From Chloroflexota bacterium (GTDB taxonomy: Bacteria; Chloroflexota; Anaerolineae; Anaerolineales; E44-bin32): a stretch of 44,554 nucleotides of DNA. This document shows positions 18,972 to 28,551 of this stretch, piece by piece; the first letter of the stretch is position 1; each line of letters starts with the position of its first letter. The translations under genes and the position numbers were made by a program. The notes below the pieces were generated by a model. The model saw nothing but the letters and a program-made list of their open reading frames with translations. It did not search any database and had not been told where the DNA came from. The stretch covers positions 1-44,554 of the forward strand of contig JAJRUD010000016.1 of assembly GCA_024277995.1 (NCBI GenBank), in the 5' to 3' direction.

Positions 18972-20309
18972 TCAGCCGCGCCGTCGGTAGCGGATCAGCG
19001 TCGGGCGCCGGGGGCGAGAGGTGGTCGAGGTGTACTCGGCCTGCACCTGGGGCTGTGCCAATTCGAGTTCAAAGCGCCTCAGCAGCAGGCTGCAGATGAC
19101 CTTCATCTCCTGGTAGGCGAAGCCCATGCCCAGGCACTTGTGGCGCCCGCCGCCGAAACCGATCAGGCTGAAGGGCACCTGCCGGTCCTCCTGGCGCGGC
19201 GGCGCGAAGCGTAAGGGGTCGTAGCGGTCGGGATCGGCGAAGACCTCGGGCAGCCGGTGTGCCACAGCGGGCGAGACCACGCTCAGCCAGCCCGCAGGGA
19301 CGTGATAGCCGCCCAGATTGTAACCCTGGCGGTTGTAGCGCATGAGCAGGCGGGCCACCGGTTGGGTTCGCTCGGTCTCCTTCAGAGCCCATTCCAGATG
19401 GTTGAGCCGGCGCAGGGTGTCCAGATCGATGCTCTCGTCCTGCGGGACAAGCCGTTTCACCTCTTCCTGGACTCTGGCCAGGTACTGCGGATGCTGCAGC
19501 AATTGCACCAGGCCCCAACTGGCGTGGCCGGCGGTGGTCTCGTGCCCGGCGAAAACCAGACCGATGACCAGGGAGAGGACAACCTCCTCGGGAGGCGGAT
19601 TGCCGTCGGAGTAGGTGGCCTGCAGGAAGGTTTGCAGGAAGTCCTGGTGCGTCTCCTGGCTGGCGCGGCGCTCGGCGATGACCTGGCGCACGATGGATTC
19701 CAGCTTGCGGCGGGCCCGATCGCGACGGATGAAGCGGGGCAGGGGCAGGTTGGGAGGCAACATGAATTCGATGCCGGCTGCCAGGTCGCGGTAGAGACGC
19801 CAGAAAAGGTCGCCCATACGATGGCGGAAGGCCTCGCCCAGCAGCGCGCTGGCGGCGATGTACATGGTCAAACGCTCGAAAGCGCCAATCAGTTCGAAGG
19901 TGCCTGAGTCGCCGAGGGTATCCATCCAGGCCCTGGTTTCCTTCGCCATGGTCTGCACGTAGCCCGCCATCTTGCGCGCCTGGAAGGCCGGCAGCAGCAT
20001 GCGTCGCTGCTCTTCGTACTCCTTTGGGCCGGCGGCGAAGAAGATGTGCTCGCCGAACATGGGGATCAGGAAGCGGTAGACTTCCTGCATGGAAAGGCGG
20101 CCGTCGGTCTCCTGGAAAAAGAAAGCGTGGTATCGTGGACCGATGAGCACCGCGGCCGGTTGCCGGCCCAGCCGGATGGCGAAAATGGGGCCGTGGGCCT
20201 GGTAGCCGCGGCGGATGAGGGCTATGGGATCGCGCCAGAAGTCGAGGGCGTTGCCCAGCAGAGGCAGGCCGCGCACCATGGGAGGAAGGGGGCTCTGCAA
20301 GCTCATCAT
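18972..20309 (-). CDS. Cytochrome P450
   Basis: I-helix FAGHETTAGHASW, ETER (ExxR), heme motif FGGGRHKCLGMGFAYQEMK. Confidence 0.95.
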   Translation of the reverse strand: MMSLQSPLPPMVRGLPLLGNALDFWRDPIALIRRGYQAHGPIFAIRLGRQPAAVLIGPRYHAFFFQETDGRLSMQEVYRFLIPMFGEHIFFAAGPKEYEEQRRMLLPAFQARKMAGYVQTMAKETRAWMDTLGDSGTFELIGAFERLTMYIAASALLGEAFRHRMGDLFWRLYRDLAAGIEFMLPPNLPLPRFIRRDRARRKLESIVRQVIAERRASQETHQDFLQTFLQATYSDGNPPPEEVVLSLVIGLVFAGHETTAGHASWGLVQLLQHPQYLARVQEEVKRLVPQDESIDLDTLRRLNHLEWALKETERTQPVARLLMRYNRQGYNLGGYHVPAGWLSVVSPAVAHRLPEVFADPDRYDPLRFAPPRQEDRQVPFSLIGFGGGRHKCLGMGFAYQEMKVICSLLLRRFELELAQPQVQAEYTSTTSRPRRPTLIRYRRRG

Positions 20310-20588
20310 GCTCCTTTGGTGCAGGAGACGGGCTCAGCACATTCTACCACCGGCTCGTGACGTGCTGTTTCAGGGGGAAACCTTCCAGGCATTTCTCTCG
20401 CCGTCCATTATCGCCGCCCGAGGTTGCTCTGAGGGGAGAGGATGGGGCGGGAAGCCGTCCCGATCGATGTCCCCGGGCCAGCGGCGGGGCAGATGGGCCG
20501 CAGTGCCGGCTGTGGCCATCTTGATGGATATCCACTGCGGTGAGCGCGCAGCGGAAGAAGGGCGGGGGCCGAGACGTGATACCTGTCC

Positions 20589-20617
20589 TTGACCCCGATT
20601 CGGGCGGGTCGTACAAT
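20589..20617 (+). promoter_or_regulatory. Sigma-70-type promoter for the glyA-gcvT fusion gene
   Basis: TTGACC-N17-TACAAT, about 68 nt upstream of the predicted ATG at 20685. Confidence 0.65.
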
Positions 20618-20642
20618 CAGATTGTCTGACATTACTCTGCAG

Positions 20643-20661
20643 GGCCCGCCATGGGCGGGCC
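20643..20661 (+). promoter_or_regulatory. Hairpin in 5' leader of glyA-gcvT
   Basis: GGCCCGCC-ATG-GGCGGGCC, perfect 8-bp stem between predicted promoter and start codon. Confidence 0.5.
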
Positions 20662-20684
20662 ATTCCTCACCTATGGAGCCCCCC

Positions 20685-23600
20685 ATGTCCGATCTTCTGT
20701 TTCGTGGCACGCTGGCTGACCTTGACCCCGATCTCCACGAGTTGACCCAGATCGAGGCCGAGCGCCAGTTTCGCAAGTTGATCCTGATCCCCTCCGAGAG
20801 CGCCGCGCCGCTGGCTGTGCGCGAGGCGCTTTCTTCAGCCTTCCAGAACATCTACGCCGAAGGCTACCCTGACGAGGCGACGCGCCGCATGTCGCAGGAC
20901 GAGATCCTCGACCTGGAGGCGCGCCTGGCCCATTACCGCCGCTACTCGGACCCGCGCTACTACAAGGGCGTCGAGTACGCTGACGCCGTCGAGGCCCTGG
21001 CTCGCCGGCGGGCGGCGGAAGCTTTCGCCGCCAACGGCCTGGACGCCGATGATCTCTGTGTCAACGTGCAGCCGCTCTCGGGGGCGCCGGCCAACAACGC
21101 CGTCTACACTGCTCTGGTGGAACCCGGGGACGTGGTGATGGGCCTGGATCTGCTCCACGGCGGGCACCTCTCCCACGGCTCCCCCGTGAACCGCTCCGGC
21201 AGGTTCTATCACATCGTCCATTACAGCGTCGACCCGGAGACGGAGCAGATCGATTACGACGCGGTGGAGGCCCTGGCGCGCGAGCACAAGCCGAAGATGA
21301 TCATCGCCGGCTTCTCCTCCTACCCCTGGAAGGCGGACTGGGCCCGCTTCCGCGCCATCGCCGACGCCGTGGGCGCCTATCTGCTGGCGGACATTGCCCA
21401 CGTGGCCGGGCTGGTGGCCGCCGGCGTCTACCCCTCACCCATCGGCATCGCCGACGTGGTCACTTTCACCACTCACAAATCGCTCTGCGGCCCGCGCGGC
21501 GCGGTGATCATCACCCACTCGCGCAAACTGGCGCGCAAGCTCGATCGCGCTGTCTTTCCCGGCGAGCAGGGTGGCCCGCACGTCAACGTCATGGTGGCCC
21601 AGGCGCTGGCTTTCAAACTGGCCACCACGGATCAATTCAAGACCTTGCAGAAGCAGGTGCTCGCCAATTGTGCTGCCCTGACCGAGGCCCTGCGCGAGGC
21701 CGGCTTCCGCATCCCCTTTGGCGGTACGGACACACACCTCACCAACCTGGACTGCAAGTCCATCGTCGGCCCTGACGGTACTACGCTCTCCGGCGATCTG
21801 GCGGCCCGCATCCTGGACATCGCCGGGGTCGTCGTGAACCGCCAGACCATCCCCGGCGACCGTTCGGCGCTGCGCCCCAGCGGCATCCGCCTCGGGACGC
21901 CGTGGATCACGCAGCGCGGCTTCCGCGAAACGGAGACCAGGGAGCTGGGCACGATCATCGCTGACGTGCTGAAGGCCTGTACGCCCTATAGCCTCCCCGG
22001 CCGCCGCGGGCCCGTGGCGCGGGCCAAGGTGGACTGGGATGTGCTGAACCGGGCCAAGATCCGGGTGCGTGAGCTGGCCACCAGCATGGGTATCGACTTC
22101 GATCCGCCCAGCCATGGGTATCCCCACTTCTATTACCTGGACGATCCGCCCCCCCAGGCTCCCTTCGCGGTGATCGAACTGGAGGGTGAGGCGGCCGAGG
22201 CTCTCTTGCGTTGGGTGACCGCGGCGCGACCCGACGCCATGCGTGCCGGCGATGTTGTGCGCACCACTTTGTACACGCCGCGCAAGGCCGTCGAGGCTGT
22301 GCTGGAGCGGGGCGAGAGCGCCTGGCGGCTCACGCTGGCCTCCGAGCAGGCGGTGCTGGCCCTGACCTGGCTGCGCGATCTCTCCGACGGCTACGTCACC
22401 GTCGACCCCCAGGACCTGGCGCGCAAGCTGCCCGGTCCGGTGGTGGTGCGCCTGGTCGGGACGGCCGAGGCCATGCCCGAGGCGCAGGAAGCGACCGGCG
22501 CCGACAAGCCCTGGTATTTGGGCATCAGCGGAGGGGAGGGCGAGCCCCTGCCGGCCTTCGAGTGGCAGGAAGGGGAAGGCGAGCTGCGCCGCACGGCGCT
22601 TTACGAAACCCATAAGGCCATGGGCGCCAGGATGGTGCCCTTCGCCGGGTGGGAGATGCCCGTCTGGTACACGGGCGTGGTGGAGGAGCACCTGGCCACC
22701 AGGCAGGCCGCCGGCCTCTTCGACGTGAGCCACATGGGCGTCTACCAGGTGGAAGGGCCGCAGGCCTGCGCTTTCCTGGACAGCGTGGTGACCAATGACG
22801 TGGCCGCGCTGGCGGTGGGCGAGTCGCTCTACACGCAGTTCCTCGACCCGGCTGGTGCGGTCATCGATGACACCATGATCTACCGCAGGTCCGAAGGGGC
22901 CTATCTGGTGGTGGTCAATGCCGCCAACGACGACAAGGACTGGGCATGGCTCAACGCCGTGCGCGAAGGCCGCGTGCGGGTGGACGAGGCGCGGCCGTGG
23001 GCCAGGGCGTTCGGCCTGGATTGTCGCCTGAGGAACCTGCGCGATCCGCAGGAGGGCGAAGACATGCGCGTCGACATCGCCCTGCAGGGTCCCAGGAGCA
23101 GGGACATCCTGCTGGCCCTGGGTTGCGACGAGGCCACGGCGAGCCGCTTGAAAGCGCTGCCCTGGGCGGGCGTGATGGAAGGGGTTTTCGGTGGCATCGA
23201 CCTGGTGGTGAGCCGCACCGGCTACACCGGTGAGCGGGTGGCTTTCGAACTCTTCGTGCACCCCGAGAAGAGCGTGGAGCTGTGGAATAAGCTCCTGGAG
23301 CAGGGCGAGACCTTCGGGCTGAAGCCCTGCGGATTGGGGGCGCGCGATTCGCTGCGAACCGAGGCCGGCCTGCCGCTCTACGGCCACGAGATGGCGGGCG
23401 AGATGGAACTGGGGGTGGGCGACGCCGGCTTCGCGGCCTACGTGAAGACTTACAAGCCCTGGTTCATCGGCCGGGAGGCCTTCCTGGAGCAGGAGGCCAA
23501 ACGTGAGTTCGAGGTGGTGCGCTTCCGCTTCCTGGACAAAGGCGTGCGCATGGCTCACTATGGCGACCCCGTGGTGGATCGACGCGGCCGGGTGATCGGC

Positions 23601-23810
23601 CGGGTCACCTCCTGTGCCGTCGACAGCGAGGGATATCTGCTGGGGCAGGCGCACATCAAGCGCAGCCACATTGGCCAGGGCACGCCCATCGCCATCTTCC
23701 AGAGCGCGCCCAAACAGGCCGGCAAGCCGCCGGCCGAACTGGAGCCCGGAGATCGTGTTGCGATCCCCACGCCGGCTGAGGTCCTTTCACGGTTCCCCAA
23801 GAAGCGCTGA
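20685..23810 (+). CDS. Fusion protein: serine hydroxymethyltransferase - unassigned middle domain - glycine cleavage T protein-like aminomethyltransferase
   Basis: SHMT part: [38 protein letters not shown] (PLP Lys). GcvT part: [80 protein letters not shown]. One uninterrupted frame. Confidence 0.93.
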   Translation: MSDLLFRGTLADLDPDLHELTQIEAERQFRKLILIPSESAAPLAVREALSSAFQNIYAEGYPDEATRRMSQDEILDLEARLAHYRRYSDPRYYKGVEYADAVEALARRRAAEAFAANGLDADDLCVNVQPLSGAPANNAVYTALVEPGDVVMGLDLLHGGHLSHGSPVNRSGRFYHIVHYSVDPETEQIDYDAVEALAREHKPKMIIAGFSSYPWKADWARFRAIADAVGAYLLADIAHVAGLVAAGVYPSPIGIADVVTFTTHKSLCGPRGAVIITHSRKLARKLDRAVFPGEQGGPHVNVMVAQALAFKLATTDQFKTLQKQVLANCAALTEALREAGFRIPFGGTDTHLTNLDCKSIVGPDGTTLSGDLAARILDIAGVVVNRQTIPGDRSALRPSGIRLGTPWITQRGFRETETRELGTIIADVLKACTPYSLPGRRGPVARAKVDWDVLNRAKIRVRELATSMGIDFDPPSHGYPHFYYLDDPPPQAPFAVIELEGEAAEALLRWVTAARPDAMRAGDVVRTTLYTPRKAVEAVLERGESAWRLTLASEQAVLALTWLRDLSDGYVTVDPQDLARKLPGPVVVRLVGTAEAMPEAQEATGADKPWYLGISGGEGEPLPAFEWQEGEGELRRTALYETHKAMGARMVPFAGWEMPVWYTGVVEEHLATRQAAGLFDVSHMGVYQVEGPQACAFLDSVVTNDVAALAVGESLYTQFLDPAGAVIDDTMIYRRSEGAYLVVVNAANDDKDWAWLNAVREGRVRVDEARPWARAFGLDCRLRNLRDPQEGEDMRVDIALQGPRSRDILLALGCDEATASRLKALPWAGVMEGVFGGIDLVVSRTGYTGERVAFELFVHPEKSVELWNKLLEQGETFGLKPCGLGARDSLRTEAGLPLYGHEMAGEMELGVGDAGFAAYVKTYKPWFIGREAFLEQEAKREFEVVRFRFLDKGVRMAHYGDPVVDRRGRVIGRVTSCAVDSEGYLLGQAHIKRSHIGQGTPIAIFQSAPKQAGKPPAELEPGDRVAIPTPAEVLSRFPKKR

Positions 23811-23832
23811 AGGCATGTGCAGACCGCAAAAG

Positions 23833-23866
23833 CCAGGTGCCCTGTCCATAAGGACAGGGCACCTGG
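23833..23866. terminator. Terminator between convergent genes
   Basis: CCAGGTGCCCTGTCC-ATAA-GGACAGGGCACCTGG, 15-bp perfect stem. Confidence 0.8.
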
Positions 23867-23922
23867 TGCGTCAGGAGAAGAAGGGGGATACCCCGCTCAA
23901 CGAAATCAGCGAATAGATAGAC

Positions 23923-24069
23923 CTAGATGTTGCTGACGATGTTGCTGAAGACGTTGCCGATCGCGGGGCCGAGCAACGCGAGGATGATGATCACCACGAC
24001 GGCGACCAGAACAAGAATCAGCGCGTACTCGACCAGACCCTGACCCTTTTCTTTCGGTGCGAAGAGCAT
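23923..24069 (-). CDS. Flp/Fap-family type IVb pilin
   Basis: MLFAPKEKGQGLVEYALILVLVAVVVIIILALLGPAIGNVFSNIVSNI; G-x-x-x-x-EY cleavage context then hydrophobic helix; start moved to 24069. Confidence 0.85.
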   Translation of the reverse strand: MLFAPKEKGQGLVEYALILVLVAVVVIIILALLGPAIGNVFSNIVSNI

Positions 24070-24295
24070 GTCAAACCTCCTTATGGTGTCTTCGCTCGGT
24101 GGTGCCGAAGGCTGGTGCATGGCCATCGCCATCGACACCGAATAAAGCATAGCACGTGTTCGGGTCCCTCCGACCTTACGAACACCTTGCGATGCGTCCT
24201 CTCCGGCCAGTGGCCGTGCAAGAAGCGCGCCGGACTCTCCTCCGAGGCAGAGTCCGGCGCGCACTGCGATCTATTGGCGATGGTGGAAGCGGCGC

Positions 24296-24430
24296 TCAGG
24301 TGGCAATCAGGCTGACAACGAAGGAAGCGATGACGATGATCGCTATCAGGCTGAAGATGATCTGCTGGGTGCGCATGCGGCGCTGTTCGCGTGCCGAGAG
24401 AGAAAGCTTGCGCTTCTTCTTGCGGGCCAT
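24296..24430 (-). CDS. Small single-TM protein (44 aa), unannotated short ORF
   Basis: MARKKKRKLSLSAREQRRMRTQQIIFSLIAIIVIASFVVSLIAT: basic N-terminus plus one hydrophobic helix. Confidence 0.6.
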   Translation of the reverse strand: MARKKKRKLSLSAREQRRMRTQQIIFSLIAIIVIASFVVSLIAT

Positions 24431-24601
24431 AATCCCTCATCCCTTTCGACGTTATTGACCGCATCATACCATGTCGAACGCCTGCAGGTCTAGCGGCGCG
24501 CATCATTATTTCCGGGCGCCTGGCCGCTAGGCAGAACGGGGGATTGCACAATCGACGCGTCGTCCTATACTGGTGTGGAGATCAACCGGAGTGAGGAGGC
24601 C

Positions 24602-24889
24602 ATGATGAACCTGTACGATGTAGTGGAGCTATTGGGCTACCTGCTTCGAGCCCTGGGTGCCCTGGTCTTCGGGCTCGCTGCTGGCTGGCTTACATGGAAG
24701 GCCTTCCAGTGGGAGGGTGAGAGCTGGCAGCTGAGCGTTGCGGCTTTCCTGGGCCTGCTGGCTGCCTTCGTCCTGGTTGGCCGTTGGGTGGACGGCGGCG
24801 CTGCCATGGGAGCCTTCGGTCTCGGCGCAGGTGCCGGTCTGCTGATATGGGGGCTGGGCGCCGGGCGCAAGAGCGAGGAGGAGGATTGA
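24602..24889 (+). CDS. Small hypothetical membrane protein
   Basis: About three hydrophobic segments; GTGAGGAGG RBS before the ATG. Confidence 0.65.
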   Translation: MMNLYDVVELLGYLLRALGALVFGLAAGWLTWKAFQWEGESWQLSVAAFLGLLAAFVLVGRWVDGGAAMGAFGLGAGAGLLIWGLGAGRKSEEED

Positions 24890-25034
24890 GCGCCGACGCC
24901 TCTTTCGCGAATTGATCATGCACATCGCGTGCGGCCGGGTGTGGAGGTGGCATCCGGTCGCCGCTCATAACCCAAGGGGCGCGGGGTATGGAGCACAGGA
25001 TCGTGATCGCTCCTTAAAATCTCCCGTTCACCTG

Positions 25035-25064
25035 TTGACCCTGGCCCCTGACTCTTGCTATATT
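25035..25064 (+). promoter_or_regulatory. Putative promoter of the secreted nuclease gene
   Basis: TTGACC-N18-TATATT. Confidence 0.5.
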
Positions 25065-25255
25065 GGAATCCTCAGAATCCCTGATCCGATCCCCTGCGGG
25101 TCAGGAGCGACGCCGGAGGGGGACGTCTCAGTGTCATAGCGGGATGAATCCATCTGTAGGTGGCATGCGCGCGTCAGCGGCGAATGATGCCGGCTTGCGT
25201 GCCTGCATCCGCCATGACCGCAGCGGATTCCCTCACCCAGAAGGAGTGATCCGTC

Positions 25256-28216
25256 ATGACGAATCGTTCCGCAGTGACCAAAACACTTTATCGATGGCTG
25301 ACCCTGTCGCTGCTCATCGCCTTCGCGATGGGCCTGCTGGGGGTGATCAATGCCGCCCAGGCGGCAGGTGTGGTTTCTATCAGCGAGATCCGCATCGATC
25401 AACCAGGCACGGACAACGATGAGTACTTCGAGCTGGCCGGTGACCCCGGGGCCTCGCTGGATGGCCTGACCTACATCGTCATCGGCGACGGGACCGGGGG
25501 CAGCGGGGTCGTCGAGGCCGTCGTCGACCTGACCGGTTTCACCATCCCGGCCGGCGGCTACTTCGTCGCCGCCGAGAGCACCTTCACCCTGGGCGCGGCT
25601 GACCTGACGGCCAGTCTCAATTTCGAGAACAGCGACAACGTTACCCACATGCTGGTGCGCGACTTCACGGGCGCCAGCGGGGACGACCTGGATACGGATG
25701 ACGACGGCGTGCTGGACGTCACCCCCTGGTCGCAGATCGTGGATTCGGTGGCCCTGCTGGAGACGGTAGGCAGCGGTGATCTGGTCTACAGCGATACGAC
25801 CGTGGGCCCGGACGGCAGCTACGTGCCCGGCCACGCGTTCCGCTGCCAGACGGGCTGGGAGATCGGCGAGTTCGGCACCGGCGTCGACGACACGCCGGGG
25901 GCCGAGAATGCCTGCGCCACCGGGCCCGTCCCGACCCCCACCCCCACGGTGCCCCTGGTCTCCATCTACGACATCCAGTTCACCAGCGACCCCTCCGGGG
26001 TCTCGCCCTACGCTGGCCAGACCGTCACCACGCGCGGTGTGGTCACGGCCTTCTTCTACGCCGGCGGCAGCCGCTACACTTTCATCCAGGACGGCAGCGG
26101 CCCCTGGAGTGGGCTGCTGCTCTACAAGCCCGACGGCTACGTCAACGTCGGTGATCTGGTGGAGGTCACCGGCGACGTGAGTGAGTACAAGGGCCTGACC
26201 GAGATCGCCTTTGGCCAGGTGACCGTGCTCACCTCGGGCAACCCGCTGCCGGCCCCCGAGACCGTCGCCAGCGGGGAGGTGGCGCAGGAGCAGTGGGAGA
26301 GCGTCCTGGTGCGCCTCGAGCAGGTCACCGTCACAGACGCCGATCTGGGCTATGGCGAATGGCTGGTGGACGACGGCAGCGGAGGCGCCCGCATCGATGA
26401 TCTGGGCAGCTACAGCTACACACCGCAGGTGGGCGATACCCTGGCCTACGTGCAGGGCCCGCTGTTCTACAGCTACGGAGAATTCAAGATCGAGCCGCGC
26501 GACGATGGCGACATCCTGCAGCGGGCCACCATCATGCAGATCCAGGGCGACGGCCAGTACTCGCCCTACGCCGGGCGAACCGTCGAGACCACCGGCGTAG
26601 TGACGCTCTTCACTGCCAACGGCTCCAACTGCTGGCTGCAGGATCCGGAAGGCGACTGCGACCCTGCCACCTCGGACGGGATCTTCGTCTCCGGCTGCGC
26701 CTACCCCAAGCAGGGCAGCAAACCGCAGGTCGGCGACTCCGTGCGCATCGTGGCGCAGGTTCAGGAACAGCAGTATGGGAATGCCCTGCCGCTGACCCGT
26801 CTGCGCAAGGTGGCGGAGATCGAGGTGCTGGCCAGCAGGCAGCCGCTGCCAGAGCCGGTGGAGATCACCGATCTGCCCGACGAATCCATCCCTGAAGCGA
26901 TCGCCTTCTGGGAGCCGCTGGAGGGCATGCTGGTCTCCCTGCGCGAGGCGCGCGTTGTGGGGCCGACCTCGCGCTACGGCGAGTTTGCCGTGCTCACCAG
27001 GCGAGACGCCCGGCCCGGCTCCGGCTACTACCCGCAGACCAGGCAGATACTGCTGCGCAGCCTGGGCGGCGAAGAAGTGGACTACAACCCTGAGCGCATC
27101 CTGATCGACGACAGCACGCTCGATGAGCCACTCCTGGTCAGGCCGGGAGATCGGGTGCGGTCCCTGGTGGGCGTGGTGGACTACACCTACGGCAACTACA
27201 AGCTGCAGCCGGCCGATATCGAGGTCAAGAAGCAGAGGATGCATGGGATGTCCGGCGGCATGCGCCACGGTCCCATGAGCGGCCTGACGATCACGACCTT
27301 CAACGTGGAGAACCTCTTCGACCTGGTGGACAACCCGAACAAGCAGGACGAGCGCAGCACGCCGACGCCCGAGGAACTGGAGACCAAGCTCAGCAAGCTG
27401 GCGCTGGCCATCGGCGTCGAGATGCGCCTGCCGGCCATCATCGTCGTGCAGGAGGTGGAGAACACCGCCATCCTGCGGGAATTGGGCGACCGGGTGAACG
27501 CCGCCGCAGGCACCGACTATCAGGCGGTCTCCTTCGAGACCAGCGACGTGCGCGGCATCGAGGTCGGATTCCTGTGGGACGCCAACCGCGTCACACTGGT
27601 GGAGGCCTACCAGTTGGATGACAGCATCGTGCCTGGCGTCTCGGCTGCCTTCGGCCCCTCCAGCCCCAGCCCGGGGCGCGAGCCCCTGGTGGGCGTCTTC
27701 GACGTGGGCGGGGCGCAGATCACCATCGTCGGCAACCACTTCAAGAGCAAGGGCGGGGACGATCCGCTCTTCGGTGTGAACTGGCCGCCGAGTCGAGTGA
27801 CCGAGGTCCAGCGCAAGGCGCAGGCGCGCGTCGTGCGCGACTTCGTGAACACCATCCTGGATGCCGACCCTGAGGCGCTGGTGGTGGTGGCCGGCGACCT
27901 GAACGACTTCCCCTTCAGCGAGCCGGGTGAGGGCCCCGACAACCCCGTCGCCATCCTGGAGGGCGGTGATGGCGAGGTGCCGCTGACCAACCTGGTCTGG
28001 CAGGAGAAGGACGCCGAGCGTTTCACCTACATCTACGATGGCAACAGTCAGGTGCTGGACCAGATCCTGGTCAGCCCGGCGCTGCTGCGTTTCGTGCGCG
28101 GTGTCGACATCCTGCACTTCAACGCCAGCTACCCGAGCGCGTTGGGCGAGGATGCCACCACGCCGCTGCGCGCCTCGGACCATGATCCGGTGGAGATGCG
28201 CCTCCGTATCCGATAA
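25256..28216 (+). CDS. Secreted endonuclease/exonuclease/phosphatase (EEP) family nuclease with N-terminal lamin-tail-like and OB-fold-like domains
   Basis: Signal peptide; SEIRIDQPGTDNDEYFELAG LTD-like start; repeated VSPYAGQTVTTRGVVTAFF / YSPYAGRTVETTGVVTLF units; EEP core LTITTFNVENLFD...IIVVQEVEN...GNHFKSKGGDD...VVAGDLNDFPFSE...LRASDHDPVEMRL. Confidence 0.88.
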   Translation: MTNRSAVTKTLYRWLTLSLLIAFAMGLLGVINAAQAAGVVSISEIRIDQPGTDNDEYFELAGDPGASLDGLTYIVIGDGTGGSGVVEAVVDLTGFTIPAGGYFVAAESTFTLGAADLTASLNFENSDNVTHMLVRDFTGASGDDLDTDDDGVLDVTPWSQIVDSVALLETVGSGDLVYSDTTVGPDGSYVPGHAFRCQTGWEIGEFGTGVDDTPGAENACATGPVPTPTPTVPLVSIYDIQFTSDPSGVSPYAGQTVTTRGVVTAFFYAGGSRYTFIQDGSGPWSGLLLYKPDGYVNVGDLVEVTGDVSEYKGLTEIAFGQVTVLTSGNPLPAPETVASGEVAQEQWESVLVRLEQVTVTDADLGYGEWLVDDGSGGARIDDLGSYSYTPQVGDTLAYVQGPLFYSYGEFKIEPRDDGDILQRATIMQIQGDGQYSPYAGRTVETTGVVTLFTANGSNCWLQDPEGDCDPATSDGIFVSGCAYPKQGSKPQVGDSVRIVAQVQEQQYGNALPLTRLRKVAEIEVLASRQPLPEPVEITDLPDESIPEAIAFWEPLEGMLVSLREARVVGPTSRYGEFAVLTRRDARPGSGYYPQTRQILLRSLGGEEVDYNPERILIDDSTLDEPLLVRPGDRVRSLVGVVDYTYGNYKLQPADIEVKKQRMHGMSGGMRHGPMSGLTITTFNVENLFDLVDNPNKQDERSTPTPEELETKLSKLALAIGVEMRLPAIIVVQEVENTAILRELGDRVNAAAGTDYQAVSFETSDVRGIEVGFLWDANRVTLVEAYQLDDSIVPGVSAAFGPSSPSPGREPLVGVFDVGGAQITIVGNHFKSKGGDDPLFGVNWPPSRVTEVQRKAQARVVRDFVNTILDADPEALVVVAGDLNDFPFSEPGEGPDNPVAILEGGDGEVPLTNLVWQEKDAERFTYIYDGNSQVLDQILVSPALLRFVRGVDILHFNASYPSALGEDATTPLRASDHDPVEMRLRIR

Positions 28217-28228
28217 GGCCCATGACAC

Positions 28229-28270
28229 GCGTAAGTGCCCCGAGAGCGATAGGCGGGGCACTTGCGCTTT
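28229..28270 (+). terminator. Terminator downstream of nuclease gene
   Basis: GCGTAAGTGCCCCG ... CGGGGCACTTGCGC followed by TTT (14 bp with one G-T pair). Confidence 0.8.
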
Positions 28271-28551
28271 CCACAGGGTGCCGGCCTGCCGGCCCTGCCG
28301 ACATCGGTTTGAGGATTTCTCTGAAAGGAGGTGGTGCACTGCCAGGATGCGCTTAGGATAGTTTCCACATGGCAGGTCCTCGAGAGGAGGACCCGGGCTC
28401 GGCGGGGATCGGAAGGCCACGTCCGTCAGGGGAGGGGAGGCGAAAGCCGACCGAGTGGCGCTGACCTCCATCGGGGCCCCTGGCGAGACGGCGCCGGCTG
28501 AGACCGCCGAGCCGCCGCACGCCTGGAATTCAACACGGAGGGAGAACAGGT

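Noticed and set aside
21435-23669. 744-aa minus-strand ORF antisense to the GlyA-GcvT fusion
   Set aside because: Same high-GC antisense artefact; the opposite strand encodes well-conserved enzymes.
25058-28471. 1137-aa minus-strand ORF antisense to the nuclease gene
   Set aside because: High-GC antisense frame; composition is low-complexity, lacks recognisable domains, and the plus-strand nuclease is clearly real.
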